The notes under the pieces: model-generated
Told to the model about the DNA's origin: nothing
What the model saw: the letters and a program-made list of their open reading frames with translations, nothing else
Databases searched by the model: none
Made by a program: the position numbers and the translations under genes
Assembly: GCA_001899315.1 (NCBI GenBank)
Contig: MOYA01000001.1
Coordinates: forward strand, 2,496,529-2,560,528
Length of the DNA: 64,000 bases
Direction: 5' to 3'
DNA from: Candidatus Obscuribacter phosphatis
GTDB lineage: Bacteria > Cyanobacteriota > Vampirovibrionia > Obscuribacterales > Obscuribacteraceae
Part shown: positions 1 to 7,632 of the stretch, in pieces
How the letters are laid out: the number at the start of each line of letters is the position of its first letter
Numbering within the stretch: the stretch's first letter is position 1

Positions 1-129
1 TATCCTGATCAAAAGGCAATCGGCACAATCGCCTTACCAATTAAGTAAGACTGCAAGCCAAAATCAGACAATGGTTATGTACGAAAATTTCTATCTAAAA
101 GACTAAAGATCAAGCGAAGATACTCAATC

Positions 130-690
130 CTAAGACTTCCACTTGATGTTGCAACCAAGACTCGGTTTCTGGTCTTCCATACAAGGATGACCGCTCATAG
201 TTGCTTCAATTGCTTCTTTCAGATCCTTGCCGGTCACCGGTATGTCTAGAGAAGGTCTACTATCATCGAACTGCCCTCTGTAGGTCAGCCTGAGATTCGA
301 GTCAAACAGGAAAAAATCTGGAGTACAGGCTGCATCATAGCTCCTAGCTACTGATTGCTCACCGTCAAAGCAAATCGGAAATTTGTATCCCTGTTCATGG
401 GCAAATTCTTTCAGAGACTGCGGAGAATCCATCGGGTAAGCAACTGCATCGTTACTTGAAATACCAATCACTGCAAGCCCTCGCGGCATATACTCACTCG
501 CGAGTCGTCCAAGTTCCTCTTGTAGGTGCTTAACGAAAGGACAGTGCCTACAAAAAAATATTAGGAGAATGGCTTTCTGACCAATAAAACCACTCATTGA
601 AACTTCAGCGCCGGTAACTACGTCCATGAGGGTGAAGTCTGGAGCTAAAGAACCGATAGCCATTGTCATAGTGGAATATGTTCTTGCCAT
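130..690 (-). CDS. Thioredoxin-family / peroxiredoxin-like protein
   Basis: A 186-residue cytoplasmic protein of the AhpC/TSA-redoxin fold. The N-terminus carries the typical APDFTL segment (about residues 16-21), followed by a redox-active C47-R-H-C50 in the context FFCRHCPFVKH, the pattern of the stand-alone 'thioredoxin family' proteins that usually read CNHCPFVKH. A later GKDLKEAI..SGHP segment and a conserved C-terminus complete the usual length (about 180-190). It probably acts as a thiol-disulfide reductase or peroxidase; substrate unknown. No signal peptide is seen. The ATG at 690 has an AAGG about 9 nt upstream; starts at residue 8 or 10 are also possible. It stands alone, divergent from the next gene. 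Confidence 0.85.
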   Translation of the reverse strand: MARTYSTMTMAIGSLAPDFTLMDVVTGAEVSMSGFIGQKAILLIFFCRHCPFVKHLQEELGRLASEYMPRGLAVIGISSNDAVAYPMDSPQSLKEFAHEQGYKFPICFDGEQSVARSYDAACTPDFFLFDSNLRLTYRGQFDDSRPSLDIPVTGKDLKEAIEATMSGHPCMEDQKPSLGCNIKWKS

Positions 691-822
691 CGTTGCTTAC
701 CTTTTTGAGTGTTCGTGAATTAAACAAAGATAGAAAAGACTATTGTACGCGCTCGGATGCTTGACAACAGGGCTGTGGAATGTTTTTCGAAATGAATCTT
801 TGGGCTGTAGATTGATTCTTCA

Positions 823-860
823 AAGATCGCAAGAATTTCCCGGGAAATTCTTGCGATCTT
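823..860. repeat. Perfect 38-bp palindrome with CCCGGG centre
   Basis: Two 19-nt arms (823-841 and 842-860) are exact reverse complements with no loop, centred on CCCGGG. It lies between two divergent genes, upstream of both starts, and is not followed by a T-run on either side, so it does not look like a terminator. It could be an operator, a cruciform-forming site or a remnant of a small mobile repeat. The remainder of 691-984 holds nothing else I can name. Confidence 0.9.
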
Positions 861-984
861 CCTAAACAAGATTGAGGAAACGTTTAATCTGAATTTTGGT
901 CAGCCAAATTGAACTTTTTCCGAGCAGATCACGTCTTACATAGTAGGAGCCCATATCACATCCAACCGTAATGGAGAGATGCTA

Positions 985-1767
985 ATGCGCAGGAAACAAA
1001 AACCTATAAAGGACACAAAGAGTGATACACTCGCCCTCATTTACGTAAAGCGCTACATCGCAAGTGCGCCATACAATTATATTTTCACGACAAGAGAACT
1101 ACTACAGCTGATCAAGCTCCGCGCCACTCTAGACTCATTTCTAAGCAGACAGGCAAAAGCTGGATATCTAGAGCGGCTTACTTGGGGTGTCTACAGAAAA
1201 CATGATCCTCGAAACAAACCTGTTCCAGAAGAAAGGCTCGCGGCAATAAAGCGCAAGGCCTTCGCCGGCGATATGGCAACTACAAATCAAACAAGAACCG
1301 AACAAGTACAAGAGAAGTCCTTGTTTAGAAGAAAAGCCGGAGTCCTACCGGGGAGACATACTCGCTTTCTCTGCAGAGGCGTAAAGTGTGGATTCAAGGC
1401 AGAGCAGATAATCTTCGATGCCCAGCAAGGAATAGGTTATTTGAGAGAAGCTAGGGTCAACTTCAAGGCAGTGGGAAATCGTAAGATTGCGCTAGGTGAA
1501 ACAGAGGTAGGTAGAGCATTTAGAGAACTCTGGCTTTTGGGAAAGGCGTACGCATCGAAGAAAGTTGTTGAAGGAATCTACCAAAAACTCACCAGAGAAC
1601 AACGTTTGTTCCTGCCAAATCTAAAGAGGTTTCTGCCTCAATGGATAAGCGACAAGCTACCAGATCTTCCGACCGAGGCTATCATGACTATTCTGGAGAT
1701 ACCAAAACTAAAGAAAAGAAACGAAATCAAGAATTATAGAAAACCAGGACGACGGAGAGTCTACTAA
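985..1767 (+). CDS. AbiEi-like (DUF6088-type) winged-helix protein, orphan
   Basis: A basic protein of about 260 residues. The first 70 residues read as a small winged-helix unit (FTTRELLQL, then SFLSRQAKAGYLERLTWGVYRK), the architecture of type IV antitoxins (AbiEi) and DUF6088 regulators. The middle (TRFLCRGVKCGFKAEQ) and the helical C-terminus fit the DUF6088 core, though similarity is judged by eye only. AbiEi-type proteins normally precede a nucleotidyltransferase toxin (AbiEii); none is present here, so it is an orphan or works differently. GGAG at 973-976 sits 8 nt before the ATG at 985; an ATG at 979 is in frame but too close to it. The 3' end overlaps the convergent gene by 4 nt. Confidence 0.6.
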   Translation: MRRKQKPIKDTKSDTLALIYVKRYIASAPYNYIFTTRELLQLIKLRATLDSFLSRQAKAGYLERLTWGVYRKHDPRNKPVPEERLAAIKRKAFAGDMATTNQTRTEQVQEKSLFRRKAGVLPGRHTRFLCRGVKCGFKAEQIIFDAQQGIGYLREARVNFKAVGNRKIALGETEVGRAFRELWLLGKAYASKKVVEGIYQKLTREQRLFLPNLKRFLPQWISDKLPDLPTEAIMTILEIPKLKKRNEIKNYRKPGRRRVY

Positions 1768-2702
1768 TTTGGTGAACCTTGCACAAAGGGCGAAAGAATA
1801 GCTGAAAGAATCTTGCAAGCTGGCACCGCTAGCGGCGGTTTTGCTGCGGCAGCCATATCGACCACAGCGCCTGCTAGCCAGGGTAGCTCCAGTCGATTGC
1901 CCATGCGCAGGTCATATTCCATAGAAGCTGTGACATCTGGTGAAAGACTATCAAGGTATTGCATGAGGTCCTCGACAATATTCTCTGGCAAAGTGATGCC
2001 TCTGGATAGCGCCAAATCTCTTACCTCCGACATAACAGAAAGCAAGAGTTCTCTTGTTTGCTTATTGCTGCGGACCTTGCCGATAGACTGGCGAGTGGCT
2101 GCTGTAACAGAGCTCATCGCGACCAAAACAATAAACTTCTGCCAAATATCAGAAGTAATGTTTGCAGATATTATGGCTTCCACACCGGCTCTCTCCAGAG
2201 ACTGCTTCAAATTCCGACAACGCTCTGATGCCATAGAATCGCGATTATTCAACTCTCCAAAGACAAGCTTTTGGACAACGCCGTTCTGTTGTATGACTCC
2301 TGGTTCTAAAATCGTCGCTCCGACATAACTGATTCCGCCTAGAATTCTATCTACCCCAAAGGCATCAGCTAGCAAGGCGTCCTTAGTGACACCATTCTGA
2401 AAGGAAATGACGGTGGTCGAGTTTGAGACAAAAGGACGAATTGCTTCGATTGCGCTAGCAGTGTCCCACAACTTCACTGTTAGAAAGATGAAGTCGTAAT
2501 CTAAGTCTTCTAGCTTTGCTACAGCCTTTGCCGGGAAAATCCTGATGTCTCCCAGTTCGGCACTTTGCACAAGCAGACCAGTTTTCTCAATAGCCTCTAG
2601 ATGAGCGCCACGAGCCACGAAGGTTACGTCCTCTCCATTTGCGGCAAGTCGAGCACCAAATACGGCACCAACACCCCCGGTTCCAAAAATTGCAAATTTC
2701 AT
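1764..2702 (-). CDS. 2-dehydropantoate 2-reductase family protein
   Basis: A 312-residue cytoplasmic NADP-dependent reductase of the ApbA/PanE family, which reduces ketopantoate to pantoate in the pantothenate/coenzyme A pathway. The N-terminal dinucleotide motif GTGGVGAVFG is intact, followed by the family's SFQNGV segment around residue 100, and the all-alpha C-terminal domain with WQKFIVL (catalytic-lysine region) and S..YDLRMGNRLELPWL. Length matches the family. The ATG at 2702 is preferred because GGAG lies 6 nt upstream; an in-frame TTG at 2708 abuts that GGAG. It follows the LOG-type gene by 14 nt on the same strand, so the two may be co-transcribed. Paralogues of panE with other substrates exist, so the exact substrate is inferred. 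Confidence 0.88.
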   Translation of the reverse strand: MKFAIFGTGGVGAVFGARLAANGEDVTFVARGAHLEAIEKTGLLVQSAELGDIRIFPAKAVAKLEDLDYDFIFLTVKLWDTASAIEAIRPFVSNSTTVISFQNGVTKDALLADAFGVDRILGGISYVGATILEPGVIQQNGVVQKLVFGELNNRDSMASERCRNLKQSLERAGVEAIISANITSDIWQKFIVLVAMSSVTAATRQSIGKVRSNKQTRELLLSVMSEVRDLALSRGITLPENIVEDLMQYLDSLSPDVTASMEYDLRMGNRLELPWLAGAVVDMAAAAKPPLAVPACKILSAILSPFVQGSPN

Positions 2703-2716
2703 CGCCAACTCCGTTC

Positions 2717-3871
2717 CTATTGTGCGACAGGCGCCACTATTGGCGGATGCTCTTGTATGTATTGAACGATTTCATCAACATCATCAGATATTGTAAGGAC
2801 CTTATCATAAAGCTTGTTGGCCGATAACTGTTTAACAAAAGGATAGACTGGCTTAGTCTTTGTCCAGTACTCGCGACCGAAGAAAACCATCGGCGATGCC
2901 ATTCCAGTGGTTAAATAGTGGTTTTGAGTCAGGTCCTGAAAAATTTCCTGAATGGTGCCGGCACTGCCAGGCGCATAAATTATTCCACTGGTTGCTATCG
3001 TGACCAGACCATCTTCGCGCAGACTATTGGCAAAATATTTTGCGATGTGAGAAGCGAAGGGGGTGGGCGGCTCATGTCCATAGAGCCAAGTCGGCACACC
3101 CAAACTATAGTAGAGATTGGACTCAGGAGCGGGATAATCCTGCATTACCTTAAATGCTAAACTGAGCCATAGTTCATGCTTATAGTCAGGAGCCTGGGAA
3201 AGATAGGAGACAGCAGACTCCAGTTCGTCGAGGCTGCGGTCAGCAAACCAGGCACCGACATGAGTTGCTTCCATAGCGCCAGGGCCTCCACCAGAGACCA
3301 TTAGATAACCCAATTGAGTGAGGCGCCAAGACATTAAGGCGACGCTAAAATAGTTAGCGGCACCGCGGCGCATCTCATGACCGCCCATGATGGCGACAAT
3401 GCCGCGCCGAGGCTTGCCTGGTCCGACTATATTCTCGAGAAACTCGTCCATAGCGTTGCCTATTGAATGGTCGTGCAGGCGCTGAGCAAGCGAATTGATT
3501 AAGCCTCTGGTGCAAGCACCGCCGACCTCTCTAAAATGCGCCAAAATTTTGGCATCGAGGCAATCATCGTAAGATTGGGGGTCCTCTAAATTGAATCTGT
3601 CATACAACTCGCCCGCACTATATAAGAATGGGCGAAAGGGATTGAAGATAAGCCCCTCGATGAAAGGAAAGACAGAGGCGCCGCGAGCTTCGAGACTTTG
3701 TTCTAAACGGGCAGATATGCGGCATCCCAAAAAGTACGAGCCTCTCACCTCACTTTCCATCAAAATGCGCTCGGCTTGAGACAAGTCGAGCCCCTGCACG
3801 GCATAGCCGTTCAAACCGCGCCCCTGAGCCAGCACCTGGTAAAGTTCTTCGATTGTTTCAATTTCTTGCAC
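2717..3871 (-). CDS. LOG family (TIGR00730-like) nucleotide-binding protein
   Basis: A 384-residue Rossmann-fold protein of the LOG / 'lysine decarboxylase-like' superfamily, whose characterised members are cytokinin-activating phosphoribohydrolases or nucleotide 5'-monophosphate glycosidases. The core is visible from about residue 157: IVAIMGGHEMRRG, then VSGGGPGAMEA, and the active-site-type PGSAGTIQE where the canonical motif is PGGxGTxxE, so the second glycine is replaced by serine. About 150 residues of N-terminal extension precede the core, longer than plain LOG proteins (about 190 residues). The start is a GTG at 3871 with AAGG 4 nt upstream. The substrate cannot be told from sequence. 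Confidence 0.8.
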   Translation of the reverse strand: MQEIETIEELYQVLAQGRGLNGYAVQGLDLSQAERILMESEVRGSYFLGCRISARLEQSLEARGASVFPFIEGLIFNPFRPFLYSAGELYDRFNLEDPQSYDDCLDAKILAHFREVGGACTRGLINSLAQRLHDHSIGNAMDEFLENIVGPGKPRRGIVAIMGGHEMRRGAANYFSVALMSWRLTQLGYLMVSGGGPGAMEATHVGAWFADRSLDELESAVSYLSQAPDYKHELWLSLAFKVMQDYPAPESNLYYSLGVPTWLYGHEPPTPFASHIAKYFANSLREDGLVTIATSGIIYAPGSAGTIQEIFQDLTQNHYLTTGMASPMVFFGREYWTKTKPVYPFVKQLSANKLYDKVLTISDDVDEIVQYIQEHPPIVAPVAQ

Positions 3872-3935
3872 GCGCCTTTTCCTATATTGGCTACTTATTC
3901 TTGATAATGAACCTCTAGTTCATCCGGACTCACGT

Positions 3936-4088
3936 ATTCGCCCCGACTCCGCACCCTTACTTGCCATTACTTGCCCTGATTCGCCCCGACTCCGCACCCG
4001 CACTTGCTTGCCACGAGTCCGCACCCTTACTTGCCTTTACTTGCCCCTATTCGACCCGACTCCGCACCCGCACTTGCCTGCACTCACT
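3936..4088. repeat. Imperfect 70-bp tandem duplication, C-rich
   Basis: A GC-rich, C-biased block holds TCCGCACCC four times at 3948, 3991, 4018 and 4061 (spacing 43, 27, 43). The 43+27 pattern shows that a roughly 70-bp unit was duplicated head to tail with about six substitutions. A longer shared word, ATTCGCCCCGACTCCGCACC, starts at 3936, 3979 and (one change) 4049. It lies in the 414-nt gap upstream of the phosphofructokinase gene. A low-complexity reading frame across it is not believed to be a gene. Nothing else is seen in 3872-4285 apart from the GGAGG before the next start. Confidence 0.85.
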
Positions 4089-4285
4089 TGCAAGTTTAAC
4101 CAACCTTAGCCTGCAACTACAACGCCTAAGAGATAGCAAAGCAAGAAGGACAACAAAAGATTTAGTTGCTATGCAAAATGCAAAAGTCAAGCAGTTCTAT
4201 GCGCTGCAACGTGCTAAATACCTATATGTGAAGATGTGAATCTGTCTACAGCCAAATTTAAAAATCAAGGCGACTGGAGGACCAA

Positions 4286-5491
4286 GTGAAGAATATCGGC
4301 ATTATTACGTCGGGCGGAGACTGCGGCGGTTTGAACGGCGTCATCAAAGGTGCAGCCCTGAGAGCGCTGAGTAAGGGCATGCAAGCCTATATCATTCCCA
4401 ACGGCTATGCCGGTCTCTACAATTTGGTCGACCTGAAAGCTTTGACCAAACTAACCAAAGAACGACTGGAAGAGATAGCCGTCTATTTGGCCGGTTCGGA
4501 AGCAGGAAATTCCCGAGTCAAGGTTTCCAAAATCAAGGATGACAAGAAATATGACCGCATCAAAGAGGGCTTGAAGAAATTCGGTCTTGATGCCCTGGTC
4601 ATCGCCGGCGGAGACGACACCGGCTCTGTTGTTGCCGACCTTGCTTCGCAAGGCATCCCCTGCGTGCATGCGCCCAAGACCATGGACCTCGACCTCATGC
4701 CCTACAGCGTCGGCGGTGATTCCACCATCAACCGCATTGCCGAAGCCGTGCGCGATTTGCGCACCACTGGACGCACCCATAACCGCATCATCGTTATGGA
4801 AGTCTTCGGTCGTTACGCTGGGCACACAGCCTTCCGCGGCGGCGTCGCCTCTGATGCCGATGCCGTTCTGATACCGGAAGTGCCGGTGGACTTCGATGTG
4901 CTCTACAGGCATGTCAAGAGCGCCTTTGTCAAACGAATCGAAGAAAGCGATGTCCACGCCGGTACAGCCATGGTGGTCGTGGCTGAGGGTCTGAAAGACG
5001 CCTCTGGCAACGAATTGGTTGATATGAGTTCAACCCCCGACTCTTTCGGACACAGAAAGTTGATGGGCGCCGGCCGTTATGTAGTCAAACAAATCGAAGA
5101 CCGCATCAAAGCCGATCCCGAAGTGAAAGAGTTCATGAAGCGCACCGGGCAGTTCGTCGAGGGGGTTTACGAGATTCCTGAAGTACGCGAAATCAGACCG
5201 AGCCACTTGGTGCGCTGCGGCTTCGCCTCCGCCCTCGATGCCAATTTTGGTATGGAAGCGGGTGCAGCAGCTGTAGAACTGGTAAGCCGCAATACCTTCG
5301 GCGTTACCGTTGTCAGCCTGCAAGCCGGCGAAATCCAATATATGGATGTCAAAGATGCCATCGTGCAAAGACATGTCGACCTCAATGATGTAGCTCTTTA
5401 TGAATCACTTGGCATGAGCTTCGGTAGAGAGCCTGGCAAAGCCGAATTCACTCTCAGCAAGGTGACAGGCAAACCGGCAAGAGTCTACTAA
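4286..5491 (+). CDS. 6-phosphofructokinase, PPi-type signature
   Basis: A 401-residue cytoplasmic phosphofructokinase phosphorylating fructose 6-phosphate in glycolysis. The family core is intact: TSGGDCGGLNGVI at the N-terminus, the phosphoryl-donor loop GGDDTGS (about 108-114), the catalytic PKTMDLD (about 132-138), GGDST, and MEVFGRYAGH. In this family an Asp in the GGDD position and the Lys of PKT are the hallmarks of pyrophosphate-using enzymes, whereas ATP enzymes have GGDGS and a Gly in place of the Lys. By those rules this enzyme would be PPi-dependent or of the mixed group; that is inference. The usual TIDND reads TMDLD. The start is GTG with GGAGG at 4276-4280. A strong terminator follows, so it is probably monocistronic. 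Confidence 0.93.
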   Translation: MKNIGIITSGGDCGGLNGVIKGAALRALSKGMQAYIIPNGYAGLYNLVDLKALTKLTKERLEEIAVYLAGSEAGNSRVKVSKIKDDKKYDRIKEGLKKFGLDALVIAGGDDTGSVVADLASQGIPCVHAPKTMDLDLMPYSVGGDSTINRIAEAVRDLRTTGRTHNRIIVMEVFGRYAGHTAFRGGVASDADAVLIPEVPVDFDVLYRHVKSAFVKRIEESDVHAGTAMVVVAEGLKDASGNELVDMSSTPDSFGHRKLMGAGRYVVKQIEDRIKADPEVKEFMKRTGQFVEGVYEIPEVREIRPSHLVRCGFASALDANFGMEAGAAAVELVSRNTFGVTVVSLQAGEIQYMDVKDAIVQRHVDLNDVALYESLGMSFGREPGKAEFTLSKVTGKPARVY

Positions 5492-5531
5492 TAGCTAGTA
5501 GCAGATAAAGTCGGACATTCTAAAATTCTGT

Positions 5532-5574
5532 AAAGAAGTCAGGATAGCCCTACCAGGGCTGAATGACTTCTTTT
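5532..5574 (+). terminator. Rho-independent terminator after phosphofructokinase
   Basis: AAAGAAGTCA (5532-5541) pairs with TGACTTCTTT (5564-5573), and inside it AGCCCT (5546-5551) pairs with AGGGCT (5555-5560) around a three-base loop. The outer arm ends in a short T-run. It lies 40 nt past the stop codon. The rest of the gap to 5788 holds no feature I can name apart from a GCGGGG at 5775-5780 before the next start. Confidence 0.75.
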
Positions 5575-5788
5575 CAGCTAATTGGGGGTTGGAAACAGCG
5601 GCCAATTGTGAGACAGGCACAAAGGACGGCAAGAAATAAAGTGGTATGATCGCGCCTCTGGCATTTTTGTCCTTGAATAGCCTCGGTTGTCAAAAGATAT
5701 ACAAGAGACCACCCGGCTATTACAATTAGACATTTCCAAGACCGGTGTCAATTAATATAACTTCGACAGGCCAAGCGGGGATTTTCAG

Positions 5789-7537
5789 GTGATAAGCGCT
5801 AAAAAAAATAGAGCAGTACAAGTAGCCAGCACAATACTTCTTGTACAGCTATTGCAGACACAAATTCTGCAGGCTCCGCTCTGTTCCGGCATCCTTTCTA
5901 TTCCCGCGGCTTCAGCAGCTGAACCGGCAATGGTGCTCAAAGGCGCCTACAACGATGGCGATCAGTCGGCGGCAACCACAACCACAACCACAACTACTGC
6001 AGCGCCAGAATCCAACTCAGCTTCCAGCACAACCGAGAGCAGCTCAACCGAGAGCAGCACAACCGAAACCACTACTGGCGAAGACACTAAGACAGAAGCT
6101 ACAACAAGCCAGACCACAAGCAAAACCAGTAAGGTCGACGATAAAGACAAAAAACTTGAAACCGGCATCAGCGTCTCTACGCACATGCCTCTCAAGACAG
6201 ACGGCAAAGCCGGCAATGCTTCGAGCAAGCTAAAGTGTGTTGAATTTGCACCCAGCAAAGACCCCTTCGAAGAAGCAATCAACACCGCAGCCATCACAGC
6301 CATGGAGCGGGATCCAGAAGTACTGCAGGCTGACCAAAATCTCTTCAAAATGCAAGGTTCTGGTCAATCGGCAAAAGAAATGTCCAAGAATTTCTTGCAT
6401 TATCTCTTGAACTACCGCGGTGTCGGACCTTCCAGCGCTGGCGCCAACGCCCTCATGGAGCGCAAAATCAAAGCCAGCTCGACGCTCTCTGCCGAACTGA
6501 AATGGGAAAAAGCCGTAGACGAGAAATATGTCAGCACGGTCAATGCCTGTGCTGAACTGGCCGATGCCCTCGACCGAGAAGATGCTGCCGATAGAGCCCA
6601 AGCCTTGAGCGACGCCAAAGCCAACCTCAACCTCTTGGTGGGTGAAGAAGAAACGAACAAATTGGTGGACAAATTTCAAAACCTGAAAGCCACCTTGCCC
6701 GCCACTTTGCCCAATCCCGGCAGCTTGGGTGTAGCAGCCGAGAGAGCCAGAATCAGAACTCTCGAAGAAGCTGTAATCAAGCAAGATCCCATTCTTTCAG
6801 CCACCGCTCAAAAATTGGCTAAGTACACCGTCACCACCAAGACCGAAGTGGTCACCGGCGCTGTACAGACAGCCCTCGGTGTGGCGGGTCTAGCGCCCTC
6901 CCTCATCGGCCCCTGCGCCCAGCTCGTCAAGACTGCCTTCATTCTTTCCACCGGCGGATCCGAAGAGAACAAACTCTACAAAGAGGTCTTCCTCTTCAAA
7001 CGTATTGAGGTTAGAGCTCGCACCATAAGCCAGCTTTCGTCCACTGCAGTACGTTCATATCATATGGCTTGCATGACCAAGCGTCCGCTTCTTGCAGCCT
7101 ATGCCCAATCACTAATGAGCAAGATGACAGATGCCGATACAGTCAGCAAAATTGTCTCTGGCAATCTAGATACTCGTCTGGCTGCGCCGGTCAATGCTGC
7201 CACAGCATCACTGGAAGCCAAAGCAGCAATGATTGAAGCCAAAAATACTGCTAAGGCAACCGCTAAGGGCGAAGAAACCAAACCTGATGCAAGTAAGGAA
7301 GCAAGCAAAGTAGAGACCAAGGCTGACGCTGCCGCAGTAGGCGAAACCAAGCCTGAAACCGTAAAGGCTGAAGGTGTAACTTTGGAATCAACCAAAGAAA
7401 GCCCGACAGCAGCAACCACAACTGCTCAGGCTGCTACATCTAATCAAACAGACAGTCAACAGCTTGCCGAAAAACCAGCTGTAAAAGCTGATGAGACCGA
7501 AGCCAAATCTTGGGACAACAAACAAACTCAAGACTAA
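5789..7537 (+). CDS. Secreted low-complexity protein, unknown function
   Basis: I do not recognise this 582-residue protein. Residues 1-43 form a signal peptide (basic start, hydrophobic run, cleavage after PAASA). Residues about 65-118 are almost only Thr, Ser and Glu, a flexible linker typical of exported or cell-surface proteins. The middle (about 150-460) is predicted helical, with a mildly hydrophobic stretch near residues 355-390. The last 100 residues are again Ala/Glu/Lys/Thr-rich. There is no catalytic motif. The GTG start at 5789 is supported by GCGGGG 8 nt upstream. It probably lies in the periplasm or envelope; any structural or binding role would be speculation. Confidence 0.75.
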   Translation: MISAKKNRAVQVASTILLVQLLQTQILQAPLCSGILSIPAASAAEPAMVLKGAYNDGDQSAATTTTTTTTAAPESNSASSTTESSSTESSTTETTTGEDTKTEATTSQTTSKTSKVDDKDKKLETGISVSTHMPLKTDGKAGNASSKLKCVEFAPSKDPFEEAINTAAITAMERDPEVLQADQNLFKMQGSGQSAKEMSKNFLHYLLNYRGVGPSSAGANALMERKIKASSTLSAELKWEKAVDEKYVSTVNACAELADALDREDAADRAQALSDAKANLNLLVGEEETNKLVDKFQNLKATLPATLPNPGSLGVAAERARIRTLEEAVIKQDPILSATAQKLAKYTVTTKTEVVTGAVQTALGVAGLAPSLIGPCAQLVKTAFILSTGGSEENKLYKEVFLFKRIEVRARTISQLSSTAVRSYHMACMTKRPLLAAYAQSLMSKMTDADTVSKIVSGNLDTRLAAPVNAATASLEAKAAMIEAKNTAKATAKGEETKPDASKEASKVETKADAAAVGETKPETVKAEGVTLESTKESPTAATTTAQAATSNQTDSQQLAEKPAVKADETEAKSWDNKQTQD

Positions 7538-7632
7538 CCTAGTCTCTCTTAAGTAAGTAGACAGAGCGCGCACCAAATAAGGTGCCCATTTCTACAAACC
7601 AACTGCAATCAGCTACAGGAACAAGCTAGCCC

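Noticed and set aside
1813-2328. 171-codon plus-strand frame
   Set aside because: It lies wholly inside the reductase gene on the other strand and shows no family pattern.
3961-4239. 92-codon frame upstream of the phosphofructokinase gene
   Set aside because: It runs through the 70-bp tandem duplication, has a composition dictated by the repeat (Ser/Pro/Ala/Thr/Leu) and no ribosome site.
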